DNA from: Isoetes taiwanensis
Lineage: Eukaryota > Streptophyta > Lycopodiopsida > Isoetales > Isoetaceae
Direction of reading: 5' to 3'
DNA: 64,000 nt
Assembly (NCBI GenBank): GCA_021234155.1
Contig: JAJEKV010000018.1
Coordinates: forward strand, 18,312,583-18,376,582
The notes beneath the pieces were generated by a model, which was not told where the DNA came from, did no database searches, and was given only the letters and a program-made list of their open reading frames with translations. The translations under genes and the position numbers were made by a program. Below are positions 23,320-35,234 of this stretch, piece by piece (the first letter of the stretch is position 1; each line of letters opens with the position of its first letter).

Positions 23320-24110
23320 TCAGGTGAGTACCCGAGGACATAGCTGATCCCGCCGATCCATGACCTCTTGAAGGTATGATTCCAGCATCCGTATCGAGGT
23401 CGTGCTCAACATATCATGTAACGGCTGGCCGGGCCTGACCAACTCAGTGTAGCGTACCCGGATTTGATCATAAGCTAGATAGCTCTGAAGGTTATGGCAT
23501 TCGTCTTCCACTGCTCCCACTTGGCAACGTTGATAAAGTTTGTCCTAGTTTGGCTCTCCAATTCTCCCGTCTCAATTCGGAGGCGATGTGCACCTGTGCA
23601 AATGGAGGCAATGGATTTGCGCTTTTTCATGGGCAGATGGGTGCGGAGGTATCGTTGTGAGCCCCGCTCCAATGTGGGATTTATATGGCGCTGGTAATGT
23701 GCGATCTTGACCTATTCAAGGGCGTTAGCATCCTAGAGCTTACTGAGGAAGCATGTGTCAAGGTATTGTCTAAAGCTGTGGTGATCGGCCTTTGTTTACA
23801 CTTGGATGCATCTGTGCTCTTGCAAATTCCATCTAGCCAGCCTGAGCCCTCTTTTCCCACCAGCAAGTCTTCAAGTGTTGAGGCTCCATTGCCACGATGT
23901 AAGCCAGTTAGAGAGGCGAGCGTCGTCCATATTGCCACCTTTTGGAAGTAGATGATATGGTGGTCAAAGGTCCCCCTCTAAAGAGGCAGGAAGCCCGTCT
24001 CGTGTAACAGTATTTGATATGGCACTGTGGACTTCACCCTCAGCGCCCCTGCTAAGAAAGCTTTTTGCACCCGCTCCAAGTGATTCCAGGTGGCAAGGGA
24101 CACCACCGGG
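23320..24110 (-). pseudogene. Second degraded LINE 3' fragment
   Basis: The minus-strand translation, read across several frames, gives WNHLERVQKAFLAGALRVK and YQILLHETGFLPL. Then, after about 300 bases, come TGAHRLRIETGE and finally DECHNLQSYLAYDQIRVRYTEL. This is the same order of motifs as in the fragment at 18.3-19.9 kb (VQK.FL, ETG.LPL, H.L.IETG, IR.RY), so it is the tail of a related LINE. At least three frame changes and stops make it a relic. Its family-mate nearby suggests that this LINE lineage was once active in this genome. Confidence 0.6.
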
Positions 24111-24470
24111 CCCTAAACCTTGACCCTATGTAAAAGGACAAGCTTCATTTTACCTGAATAGATGCAACTTGGTGGGCCCAATGATGTAACCATGAGATAG
24201 TTATGAGACATTCATGAGTAACTATGAAAACCATTGAGATAACCATAAGCATGCAGTACAAACTCCAGTTCCATTAATGCCACTTGGTTGATCTGGCCCT
24301 GCAGTTGATACAGGTGCAATAAGCCTCATGTGTACACATCCTTCTACCTGCGTCCAGAATGAGGGGAGTATGTCCAAGCCATGTAGAGCGACAAAGCACC
24401 CTCACTAGGGTGAAACAAGTCCAAGCCAGCTCAGATAGACTCCAGCCCCGGAGGATATGCACTCTTGCAC

Positions 24471-24806
24471 CAACAAGGACTCCATACATGTCCCATATGT
24501 CAGTGTCTACCATTTCCATAAAACCATAGCATATCTGTGACATAGCCAGAACTAGCATATCCATGTGCTTATAACCATGCAATTGCATACTATGAACACC
24601 AAATCTTAACAATACTGGCTCATAAGATCATCATACAAGAATCACACAAACACATGATAGTCGCATAAAATAATAACGTCATGAAACATCCGAGTGCGAG
24701 GTCCAAAGAGACCATATATATCAACATATCCATGCCGTATTCATTCACAAACAATGAATGTGCCGTCAATTGTTACCGGGGATATGTGATTCTTATATAC
24801 AAGGCA
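24471..24806 (+). repeat. Left copy of a 0.3 kb direct repeat flanking Copia A
   Basis: CAACAAGGACTCCATACATG starts this copy at 24471 and the right copy at 45018, immediately after the right LTR of Copia A. The copies match closely through GACCATATATATCAACATAT to GTCAAT. The left copy has about 28 extra bases before the shared ACAAGGCA, where the left LTR begins. This is far longer than a normal 5-bp retrotransposon target duplication. Confidence 0.85.
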
Positions 24807-25594
24807 TGTTAGTGTACAGACAGAAATTTTAATGGTAATGATGCAATATTTATATTCAAACACCTTAACTCACTGTTTGAATTTAATCACCTTAACTCAC
24901 TTCACAAGAACTTTATCTCAAGATAGCAGCATTATCTTCAATAATGTCTTACAATATTCAAGTCATAGGTAGAAATAGATCTAATGACTTGTAAGCAAAT
25001 AAATAACTAGCTATTTGATTTTTAATGCTTGACTACTAATATTATTCATACTCAAAGAATAACTGGCTATTTAATTTTCAATGCTTAACTTCCAACAATA
25101 CTCATATCAAAGTGTCATCTGAATTAAACTTAAGAGCTCCGGATTGTGCACTTACCAGATCAATCTTCCCCTGTATTCTGTGTCTATATATTTTCACTGT
25201 ATCCTCCTTGTATTTACATTGATAAGCCCGACGGTTTTGGGAAACCACCGAGCTCACACAACTTACCTGTAATATGATCATTCGACCCAGCTAGATTGAT
25301 TGGAATTGTCTCTGGTTTATTGGAGCGAGTTTCACCTTAGGTCAACTTTCCTTGTATATACAAGAATTTCCCTTAACCTTCGATATGCTCATACCCCTTC
25401 AATAATTTAATTCTTAACAAATACTTGGCTAAGGTTGCACAATGTGACATGTTCTGTTTCGTGAATCTAGCTCAAACATGGCAACCTAGATTCATGTCAC
25501 AATATATTTTCCTAAGACCAAACTGACTTCCCATGCTTAAGATTTGTTCTTCTCCTGTCATGTGATCAATCATGAGATGAACCTTAATTCAACA
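24807..25594 (-). repeat. Copia A 3' LTR
   Basis: The plus strand begins TGTTAGTGTACAG and ends TTAATTCAACA. It is nearly the same as 44280-45019, apart from substitutions and two extra segments missing from the other copy. The AT-rich interior contains TGTGTCTATATATTTTC, which may be the promoter region read on the minus strand. Confidence 0.9.
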
Positions 25595-27154
25595 TTCCCC
25601 TTTTAGCTCATGATTTTGCAACTGGTTTGCATCCCATCCTTTCAGTCATATTTCTGAATTTATTGCAGCTAATTGCTTTTGTAAGGATGTCTGCTAACTA
25701 ATCCTCTGACTTCACATGTTTCAGCTGTATTAAGTCTTTATTTACCATGCCTCTTATAAAATGTAACTCCATCTCTATATGCTTTGTTCTCTCATGTAAA
25801 ATTGGATTCTTGGTCATGGCTATGCAACTCTGACTGTCACTGTTCAAGATTGTACTTGCTGTTTGTATCCAAGCTCTTCTAAAAATCTTCTTGTCCATAT
25901 AATTTCTTTTGCTGCCAAAGTTGATGCGGCATACTCAGCTTCAGCTGTGGAGAGTGCAACTGCAGATTGTTTCTTACTTCTCCAGCTGACAGGGCCTCCT
26001 CCTAACTTTAAAAAATAGCCTGATATTGATCTTCTTTCGTCTGGATCATTACACCAGTCTGCATCACAATAAGCTTCCAAATTCAAATTATTAGAGTCAT
26101 ATTGAATGCCAACATCTATAGTACCCTTTTAAGTATCTGAGAACCCTTTTGATAGCTGTCCAATGGCCTTTTCCTGGATTGTTATTGTACCTTGTCAGAA
26201 CATTAACAATAAATGTCAGGCCTAGTGTTATTGGCAATAAATAGCAAACTTCCTGTCAGTTGTCTGTATGGGATTTTACACATTTCTTCTTCTTCTTTTC
26301 TTGTTTTGGAACACATTTCCTTTGATAATTTGCATCCTGGAAGCACTGGAGCATTAACTTCATTGTATTCTTCCATATTGAACTTGTTCAAGACTGCTCG
26401 AATGTATCCTCTTTGAGAGAGAGTTATTTTCTGATTTTTCCTGTCACGAATCACTTCAATACCAAGAAATTTTCTCAACTCCCCTAAGTCAGACATTTGA
26501 TATTTATTCTGTAGTATCTCTTGCAATGCTTCAGGGTTTGCAGATTTGAGCTTGCCATCACACAGTCATCAATGTATATCCCAATAATGCAAGTATCCAC
26601 TTCTTTCTTCATATATATAGACGTTGCCATCATTATTTAGTTTTCTGAATCCTTTCTCCTTCAAATGGCCATCAATGCATTTATACCACTGTCTGGGTGA
26701 TTGTTTCAGGCCATACACTGCTTTGCTGAGTTTCCAAACCTTATCTTTACTATTTTCATACCAGGTGCTTGAGCCATGTAAACATCTTCCTCCAAGTCTG
26801 CATTTAAAAATGCAGTATTCACATCCATGTGGCTCGGGATTCAGCCCATTTGCCATTGCAATTTTTTATTTTTTATTTTTTTTGCCATTTCAATTATCAT
26901 TCTAAGACTTGTTATTTTGATTAGTGGAGAGTATGTTTCTCCATAATCCACACCATGTTCCTGTGAGAATTCCTGAGCCACTAGCCTGGCTTTATATTTA
27001 GTGTGACCATTTGCATCAATTTTAATCTTATACAGCCACTTGCTTCCTACTACGTGCTTACCTTTTAGGGAGATCAACAATTTTATATGTGGATGTTCTC
27101 TCAAAAGATTTCATTTCTTCATCCATAGCAATTTTCCACTTGTCTGCATATAGG
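25595..27154 (-). pseudogene. Copia A pol, 3' half: reverse transcriptase and RNase H
   Basis: On the minus strand, in order, are the RT entry region (KWLYKIKIDANGHTKYKARLVA, then DYGETYSPLIK), the thumb-side motif KAVYGLKQSPRQWYK, and DLGELRKFLGIEV. The RNase H domain follows (EAYCDADWCNDPDERRSISG, SAEAEY-like STAEAEYAAS, and TKHIEMELHFIRG). This is the canonical plant Copia order. The frame is broken several times between 26530 and 26860, including the region where the YVDD box is expected, so no functional polymerase is encoded. It continues from the gag-integrase half at 41592-44252 once Copia B is removed. Confidence 0.85.
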
Positions 27155-27159
27155 CTTTG
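27155..27159 (+). repeat. Copia B target-site duplication, left copy (CTTTG)
   Basis: CTTTG directly precedes the TG start of the 5' LTR of Copia B. The same five bases follow the CA end of the 3' LTR at 41587-41591. It is the diagnostic duplication for the insertion of B into A. Confidence 0.95.
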
Positions 27160-27698
27160 TGTTGTAAATCATGTCATGATGTTATGCAAGCAAGTTTCAA
27201 TGGTGAAGACTTGATTAAAACCTAAGCGACATCATAAGGTTCAATGAGGTTCAATGATCGAACCTATTTCTATGGTTCAATATTTAACCAAATGTTAACT
27301 TGTAAAAGGCCAAATCGACATATGGTCTAGCGAAATTATTTCTAAGTTTATCCTGTAAGCTGGCTTCGAATGTTTGAGCCAGCATAACTATGAATCCGAT
27401 CGGTCCTGCTAGACCGACGGATCTCTGTGTTTTTTATACAGTAGTTAGAGTGTGGTCCGGCATCACCTGTGCTGGATCCGATCAAAATAAACAAGTATGT
27501 TGGAGATATTGTCGAAGGCATTAGAGTCAAATGATGAACAGTAGCTGGGTCAATCCCATTGCTACAGTGCTTTCATAATAGTGTTAATCATATTTGACGA
27601 TGGTTTATGCAATGGTTGAAGTTTGCTTTAATGTTAAATCTAGTTAAAAGTTTAACTAGTTGAGCATTGTTCCAAAGCATTATGATCTACTAACATAG
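27160..27698 (+). repeat. Copia B 5' LTR, main piece
   Basis: This aligns with 41031-41569 with about six substitutions (for example AAATGTTAACTTG versus AAAGGTTAACCTG). It breaks off at CTAACATAG, where element C begins. The remaining 20 bases (36637-36656) resume with TAGTGATTATTTCAACTTCA, with TAG present on both sides. Confidence 0.93.
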
Positions 27699-27730
27699 AG
27701 AACAAAGTTTAAAATGAAACGCACTTATTT

Positions 27731-28686
27731 GCTGGAAACGCACTTCAAAAGGAATCTTTGAAAGATTCCCTAAAATTCCCTTAAAAAAGTCCATTTTTAA
27801 GATTTTTTTGTGACAGGTGTGACAATTTAAGTAATTTAGGTACCATTTTTGAGGGGTTGATTGAACATAACTTTCGTGCAAAAATTTTAAATAGCAATTT
27901 TCATCCTCCTAAACTAGAACAAAAAATAGTTACTTTTATAAAGTGTAGCAAAAAAGGGGCAATAAAAAAAATAGCAAGGGTAGTAGAGTGACAAAGAAGT
28001 GATATATTCAAGGTTGTGAAAATTGTACAAAATTATGAACAAAATTGTCAAAAATATAGGATATTTTGATGCACAATCATCACCGCGACTTTCTCGTTTT
28101 TACATGTTCGAAGTCATCGGACAAACTTACATTTTGTAAAGCAAGATCGGGATGCATCTCATCCTCGACTCATTTATTCCCGATCACTGAAAGCCTTCAT
28201 CCTCGCCTTCACTCTCAAAGACTTTGGATGTACTCGAACGATCTTCTTCCTCACCGCCTACAAGTGAGTCTTCATCATCATCTTTTTGGCCACCTTTTTG
28301 GCTTGTTTGTCTAATCCACATGTCGACCTTATTAAAGTTTGAGTGACCATACGTAACTTATTAGCAAAGCAATGTAACAAAGTCATATGCAAGAACCTTC
28401 ACTTCAGATAGATCTATGACAGCAGTATTTTGCTTTGGACTTTGCTCTCTTTCCCACTGCTTTTACCATCTCCAAAGTATAACTCCCTAATCGAAAAGCA
28501 TTGGCAGCTAAATGTTTCATCCAAAGTGCACTTTTAATTGAGTGGGAATTCCATCCTCTCTTGTTACCTCCAAGATTTTAGCTAGCCGTAATGGCCTCCC
28601 GTGATTCATCATTATCACCGGGACAGCTATGAGCATTCCTTTTCAATCTCGAGACTGAACCGGATACTCGAAAGCAACTTGTTGTG
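27731..28686. other. Left interior of element C, no gene seen
   Basis: This is an AT-rich, GC-poor segment downstream of the decayed transposase reading direction. A short acidic minus-strand frame at 28687-28881 (ASSDEEDDES) may be the end of the transposase gene or of a second protein. Nothing else is recognisable. Confidence 0.4.
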
Positions 28687-30276
28687 TCAGGCGCCTAGGG
28701 CCAGTGTACATGACTCATCATCTTCTTCATCCGAGCTAGCCAATATCTCTACATGTTCCTCTTGATTCTCAACTTGCATGGGGAGGGTTTGCCTAGATGG
28801 CCGGGTTGAATGTAACCGGTCTTCGACCTTGTAATGAAGCTTGCAACATGTCACGCTGTCGAAAAAAATTGAGGCCACCATAAAGCATCCGCCTCCCCAA
28901 AGTGGTTAGAGCGGGGATGAATACTTGTCTCAATACAATCCAATGATTTATTTGAGTCAAATGCTCTTCCCCTCCTTTTTACTCTTTGTGATTTCTTTCA
29001 AGCTTTTTAGAGGCATTTGCTCTCGCAGAGAGCATGGAACTAGTATTGGGGATGTTGCTAATGAATTGAATACCGGCCTGGCCGCCAATCGCAAGGATGT
29101 GGCATATTTCTTTTCCTTGTAAGATGGCCTTGCCATCTACAAGTGAAATTTTGATCTGATGCTGGAATGTAATGTTTCTCAAGGGCTCAATAGCACAGTG
29201 ACCTAGTTGATCTCTTCGAAAAATCCATTCCTTGAAATCATAAGTTTCTTCCAATAACTCGATGTCTGGACGAGGATTGTAGGAATCTTGGATGACCTCA
29301 ATCATGGTCTGGCAGGCTTAGAGCTTTTTTTTCGAAAGCAAGACGCTTAGAGAACCCATCAACATCCGATCAATTTGGTCGTGGTATGACCAACAAGGTG
29401 AAACCAATCTTCACCTTCTTGAAGATTTGTTTCTCTACTAGCATAGCACAAGTAAGCAAACAACCGATTCTTATTTTCCCTTGTCGTGTTATCTAGTGAA
29501 GATACGTAACCCGGGCAGTATATGTTCTAGATTGGAAAGAAGCTTATTCAATATTGTGATAGTGAGATTTGGATCAGCATGAATGTTTGATAATTCAAAA
29601 ATGCCTTGCAAGATAGTTTTCCATTAAATACCATAGCACCAACAACATGCGGATGTATGAAATCTTCTTCAAGAAGATCCTTAGGCACATTGACAAAATG
29701 TGGTAGGGTGGTCTTCTTCTGGTCCATTCCATCAATAACAACCGATATGTAGTTGAGTGGTTGTTCCAAAGGCTTTCTTCCTATGTTTTGTCAATTTTCT
29801 CCTTTCCAAAGATTGTTGTTCTCAGGTTTGTTCGGGCTTTCTCCTTCAATGCATCCGAAAAGGAAAACATGTTTAGGAAAGAACCTACTTTTAAGTAGAA
29901 CTAGGCAAGAACACGCCCCGAAGCTTACTTTTTAGTGTGAAGTGTCCTTGCATTTTGTCTCGAAGCTTTTAATTGAGCATGTAGCACAAACAGACATCCT
30001 ATGCTTTCTAGGAATGGCCACACGAGAAAACTCTTTTTTCCAGAGCACGAAAGTAAGAGTAGCGCACAAAGCCGCTTCTCCAGCCTCAACACACATCTCC
30101 TTATAATTATCAGAGACTTTGTTTTCGGAAATTGTCACCAAGTGGTACATAGGGCTGTTAGGGGAGTTTCTCACAAGACTCCTTAAAGAAACCTTCCATC
30201 CAGAAACACATTGAAGAGCATGAATTCCGTTATGCCTCCCCGAATGGCGAGTCATTGATGCCCGGATTCTTGTCAA
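28687..30276 (-). pseudogene. Decayed IDGMDQ-type transposase of element C
   Basis: Minus-strand translation shows, in order, a piece with FVLWKKEFSRVAIPRKHR and CATCS (about 30020), then NYISVVIDGMDQKKTTLPHF (about 29740). After a frame change come LDNTTRENKNRLFAYLCYAS (about 29480) and WFHLVGHT (about 29400). Known relatives carry IDGMDQ..T.LPHF, a middle H.TG..VHG and a later D-N....NKN followed by VGHTHxxID. I associate this set with the uncharacterised DUF7869-like proteins of plants, algae and invertebrates. The acidic motifs (IDGMDQ, LDN) suggest an RNase H fold. Stops and at least three frame changes break the gene. A further piece (28979-29305) may be its C-terminal part. The family name is from memory of the motif, not a search. 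Confidence 0.6.
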
Positions 30277-31254
30277 GCCTTTCTTCAGCGGTCAAGTCAA
30301 GTCGTCACGCCTAAAGCATGAATCAATTTGAAGGTCGCTTGATTGTATCGGTGTGGCCACCACCGTAAGTAAACTTCTCACCATCATCCGCCTAATATTG
30401 AAGGCTAAGTAGCCCCTTTGGTCTAGCAGAGTCATTGAATCGTAACTATCAATTAAGCAACCTCAATTCCTTTAGTCCAATCTTAAGCAAACAACGTTGA
30501 GAACAACAAGTTGCTTTGTATGTGTTGCCCGCAAGTGAGCCTCGGCCCATGAGTTTCTTTCTTCTAACGGTTGTACATGCCGCCTTGTGTAAGTTACGCT
30601 TTAAGATTTTTACTTGCGTGGGCTTTGAATTCAACATGGAGTCTTGTGGCTTTGGTAGGTCCTCGCCCCGAGACATCAACATGAGGTGTTTCTTCGTCCC
30701 GAGAGATCAACATGAGGTGTACTTGTAGATGCCGAGAGGTTTGATGTGGGCAAGGCCGGGGGAGGTGCTTTCCTCTCTCCGGGGAAAAGTAATCGAGGCC
30801 GGTGACGAAGTTGACCAGCTCCCCGGCGTCGTGAGAACACAGAGTTGGCGCGGTCGCCGGGATCCGCCCCACTTGTTGTAGTACCATTTAGCTTAAAATG
30901 GATGGAGTTGGTGTGATTTGCCTCCTCGCGGAGGGAGCCTACCGCGGACTATGGGCTTAACGACTAAAAATGAATTGGAGGAGGTAGTCCGACCTCTCTA
31001 GCCCGAGGTGGGGTGAAACGCATTGGGGGGGGCGTACGACGCTCGTGAGAGGTGTGGTGGAGTAAATTGAACCGGTGGTGGAAGCCGAGGTGGTCTTGCC
31101 GAGTAAACTCAACAGAATGGGTGTTGGAATGTCGGATGTAGAATATTCGCGGGCTACTTCCCCGGTGTCCGCTGAGGAGGTGTGAAAGCCATTGCAGAGG
31201 AAGCCCGCGAAACAGAGTTGAGGCTCGCAGCTTCTTTTTCTCTCGAGCCATACC
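30277..31254. other. Interior of element C with a short tandem duplication
   Basis: CGAGA(C/G)ATCAACATGAGGTGT occurs twice at about 30667 and 30700. The rest has open frames on both strands without recognisable domains. Base composition is more GC-rich than the surrounding Copia DNA from about 30.6 kb. Confidence 0.4.
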
Positions 31255-32121
31255 AGATAAATTTATATAGCAGTTGGTATAAATTTATACAGGGAAGAAA
31301 AACTTAACGGCAGATCAGATAAATTTATATTTGAGATGGTATAAATTTATACGAGGAGGGCAACATAGAACAGAGCGGTATAAATTTATACCTGAAAACT
31401 CACGCATTACACTTGTATTGAAAACTTTATGGAGAAGCGCTTATATGAAGCGGCACTTAGCAGAGGTACTTTTAAGCCGGCCAACCCTATTTTCTATATA
31501 CGCAATTTCGGAGTCGGCGCCAAAGATGCGGCTTATATACCCCCCTTATTTGCTCTCTCGAACGCCTATACGCTGGTCTATACTTGCCATGGCCACGTAA
31601 GTCTACTACCCGCATCGTTCTAGTTTTCTTTGTTTTAATCGCTAGAGTGTAAGCGTTTCACGGTATAAATTTATACCGATATGATCGGTATAAAATTTAT
31701 CGCTCGATCGGTATAAATTTATACCGCCGAACACGAGCGGTATAAATTTATACCGGTTCGTCGCAGATAAATTTATACCGCGGTTAACGGTATAAATTTA
31801 TACCGATCGTATAAATTTATCGATATAGTTCGATCGGTATAAATTTATACCGCATGTGCTCGAAAGCGGTATAAATTTATACCGTTCGAAACACGGTCGC
31901 AGATAAATTTATACCGCCGAGCACCGTATAAATTTATACCGACCGTGTTCGAACGGTATAAATTTATACCGCCGAGCACCGGGCGGTATAAATTTATACC
32001 GACCGTGTCTTGAACGGTATAAATTTATACCGCCGAGCACCGCGTATAAATTTATACCGATCGGTAGTTTGTTCGCAGATAAATTTATACCGCCCGGCTC
32101 GAAGCGGTATAAATTTATACC
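31255..32121. repeat. Palindrome array 1: about 22 copies of GGTATAAATTTATACC and variants
   Basis: The core is the 16-bp perfect palindrome GGTATAAATTTATACC, usually extended by C and G to 18 bp. Five looser copies lie at 31255-31395 and 17 dense copies at 31661-32121, spaced about 22-35 bp. A recurrent half-variant is GCAGATAAATTTATACCG, in which only the right arm is kept. The spacers form a family of their own (CGAGCACC, GACCGTGTTCGAACGG), so each repeat is a conserved palindrome plus a drifting spacer. Because the core is palindromic, both strands translate to INLYR or YKFIP peptides; these are artefacts. Confidence 0.95.
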
Positions 32122-33819
32122 CATCCGTAACCATTTTGGAATCTTGGTGTCTAGTGCTTAAAGAAGTGTCGCAAACCTTAATATTTCAAGTAATATTCTT
32201 GGCGCTTTTTAGCTTAAATAACACAAATAAAGTGATAATTTAGTGTAGATTTTATGCTCTTTTTCGCTTCTATTTTTACTGCTTTTTATGGTACAAAAGG
32301 TCGAAAAAGGTTCTCGCTTTCTTGCATAAAAATGGCCTTCTTTACGCTTTTTCCAGCCCCAAGATCAGGTTTGTAAACAAGGGCCGGGCCATCAAAGGTT
32401 GCACCAATAGAGCCACGCACATTACCTAACCGAAGACCAGACGCGGGTACGCCCACATGTGGGTGCAAGAGAGAGCAAACCCAATCGAGGCGCACTTTAC
32501 TTGTGTCATCAATCAGGGAAGGGCAAGTACAAGAGTGACGATTATTACCCCGCCGGGCTAAATTGTCAACCTTATTGCTACAGAGGTCGATGATGAAATC
32601 TTAATGAAGTGCATGCATGACAAGGGGAAGTCTTCACGTTTGAAAGTAAAATGCTTCAATAAGCATGTGCAAACCCAAAGATGTGCAAGAGTACGTATCG
32701 ACAATTACAAGAGTGGCCATGTAAGTATTGTTTAGTGTCTTTACGTGATAAATTTATACCATTATCTTCCTAACTTAACCCCGATTACATGTGATATAGT
32801 GGACATTTTAATGTCGGGCTTGTGCTTTTATGGAAGAAACAAAGTTGGTCAAAGGTCTCGGGTACCCCACTCCTATCTAAGAGTTTGAAGAGAAGGACGA
32901 GGAAGTAGAAGAAGAAGAGGAAGAGGAACCAAGTGGTAACAAAGGGAAAGGGTAGAAAGCATTCCCTCAGTAGTAGATACACGTGCTCCTACAAAAAGAA
33001 ATCTAGAGGCACAAAGGCTTTGACTATAGAGGAGTCAACGTAAGCTCTTCGTAAGGCTCCCCGAGCAGATATTGTTGTGAAGCCCGCAGATAAATCAAGT
33101 GCTATTCTCGCCGGTGAATGACACTAAACCGCTAAAGCAAACTATTTCTTTGACATTGAGCACCATTAAGAGGCCACCTAAAAATGAAGATGGGGTCGAG
33201 TGCTACAGTCCCGAAGTCAGAGCGCGCACATGTGGCTATATCGAAACAAAGAATGAGAAGAAATCCTCATGCCCATGTGTCGCCACTAGTTGTTATGGTG
33301 GACGTGAGTCAAGTGCAACCAACTAAAAGATTACAAGAAGGTGACTTCAAGATTACACATACTACGTTTTGGAGGCACACATAGTTACAAGGCAAGGAAA
33401 GAACTAGCAAAAAGAGGAAAGCCGTGAACGGCGTGGAAGAGCCGTGAGAAGCACATATATACGCTTGGTGTAACAGATGAAGAAGCAAAAGTCATTGCCG
33501 CGGAGTCATAATCTCGACAATGACTTCGTGATTAAAAAATGAGTTTAATAGACAAGATCCGCTTCATGCACCGTGGAGTACGTGGAATTTAAAACAAATG
33601 TATGGAGAGGATTTTAAAAAGCAAAAGAACAAGCCGCAGGAGCTTCGAGAAGCCCGCGCGGATGAAAGTGTCAGCCTATGACTATGATAAGAAGCCCATT
33701 ATGGCAAAGTAAAGCAACACGATAACTACTTTCACCGGCATTCAGAGATGGTCAAGTAAGAAATGCTCTTCTTTCTATGTTTTGTAGTATGTTTAGCGTG
33801 GTTACAAGTGTTTCAAGAC
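32122..33819 (+). other. Interior of element C with possible decayed exons
   Basis: A plus-strand open stretch at about 32565-32720 (LIATEVDDEILMKCMHDKGK, then RCARVRIDNYKSGH) ends at a plausible donor GTAAGT. It resembles protein sequence but has no family I can name. The rest of the interval reads like a degraded coding region with many stops. One isolated palindrome half-copy, GTGATAAATTTATACC, lies at about 32747. Confidence 0.3.
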
Positions 33820-34160
33820 GGTATAAATTTATACCGGCGGGGCGTGATAAATTTTACTACCGTGATAAATTTAAGGGCCCGGTACGCAGATAAATTTATA
33901 CCGCCTAGTCACGCAGATAAATTTATACCGTCGTTTAGACGCAGATAAATTTATACCGTAGCCTAGTCGCGGTATAAATTTATACCGCGGTAGTCGCGAG
34001 ATAAATTTATACCGCGACGGCAGATAAATTTATACCAGGTATCGGGCACGGTGATAAATTTATACCGCGGGACTAGGCACGCAGATAAATTTATACCGCT
34101 GACTAGTCGCGGCAGATAAATTTATACCGGTGGTCCGTGGACGGTGATAAATTTATACCG
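33820..34160. repeat. Palindrome array 2: about 13 copies, mostly half-variant
   Basis: The same core recurs every 24-31 bp, but here most copies are the GCAGATAAATTTATACC or GTGATAAATTTATACC variants; only two keep the full palindrome (33820 and 33971). Spacers are a different family, rich in CTAGTC/GACTAG (GCCTAGTCACGC, GGGACTAGGCAC, CTGACTAGTCGCGG). One copy is shortened (GTGATAAATTTAAG at about 33862). Confidence 0.93.
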
Positions 34161-35234
34161 CGGACTACACACCGCGCGATTTAGAAAGTAGACCGCAACA
34201 TATTCTCTTACGCTTAAGCAACACTAAACTAATGGCGCTTTGTCCATTTACGTGTGGGATCTTCAAGAAAGAATTTTTGTATGTTCAAGATGGTGAGCTT
34301 AAAGAGCAAGCCAGCCCGCAGGGAAAACCAAAAAGGGTGGAGAATTAAAACAGAAAAATATGAGCATTGTACCGGACGCAGCTATGTGGATTAAAAAGCA
34401 AAGAAATTTTGTTCGCCTTTTGGAAAAAGTCGCGGGCAAGGAATTTACATTAGATCTAAAATGGCCAAGGAAGCTAAGACGAAGCCACATTTGCAATGCC
34501 GCTTTTCTTCTACATTTTCTCGGTCTTACAACATGTTTCTCTTTGCGCCGAAAAGACATTGTTACCGCCAAAAGCCGAAGTTAATGAAGCAAAGCCTAAA
34601 CCTTGAGGGACGGGAGGAGTGCAAGCTTTCTACCCAAGTTGTACCAACCGATAGTATTATTAGAGAGCACGCCGTTAACTTTAGTGGTCGGGTAAGTTTT
34701 GCTAAAAATATGTTCTGCGGTTTGTGCCTTTTTCTCACAATATTCTTACGTAACAAGAAAAAGGGGCTCCCCGCTGGATTTTTAAACCCGGGTTCAGAGG
34801 GCCAAGGAAGAGAGGCAAGAGACTTAAGGCAATCGAACAGTGGAAAGGAGGTCGCCACTAGCAGCCTTTGACACTTTTTATGAAAGATTTACAACGCTTT
34901 GGTCGACCGCATGTACAGAGTTGTTGAGGGTGATCGCACGAGGTCGGGGACACTTTTGGAGAAGCGTAACTTCACATTATGCATTGCGATATTCCCTATG
35001 GTTTCAAAATTAAGGATGCCGCTTTTGACGAGGGAGGCTTTCACGCACATCGCAAGTCCACTCTTTTTGGAAGGCCTAAAGGAAGTCACCTTATCTCGCT
35101 AACCGAGGGTCATCATTTTCCATTCGACCTACAAACAATGCCTGCTTAAACCTATGGGAGCCGCCTGTAATGCCGCTTTGAAAACCGTGATTTGGTAAGC
35201 TTAACATTTAACGCTTTTCTTTTAGTAACTCCAC
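34161..35234. other. Interior of element C between arrays 2 and 3
   Basis: No recognisable domain is seen. Open plus-strand frames at 34360-34871 and 34899-35102 could be decayed exons, but neither shows a motif I can name. No palindrome copies occur here. Confidence 0.35.

Noticed and set aside
24274-24612. Minus-strand 112-codon ORF
   Set aside because: It partly overlaps the 0.3 kb repeat flanking Copia A, has no domain, and the corresponding frame is not preserved in the other copy.
31661-32121. CRISPR-like array (regular repeats with different spacers)
   Set aside because: The sequence is a eukaryotic transposon. Repeats are 16-18 bp palindromes, spacers are short and related to each other, and no cas-like gene is present. 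The resemblance is only in layout.
31909-32243. Repeat-peptide proteins with INLYR/YKFIP motifs
   Set aside because: They are translations of the palindrome array. Because the core is its own reverse complement, both strands give similar peptides; there is no start context or further domain.
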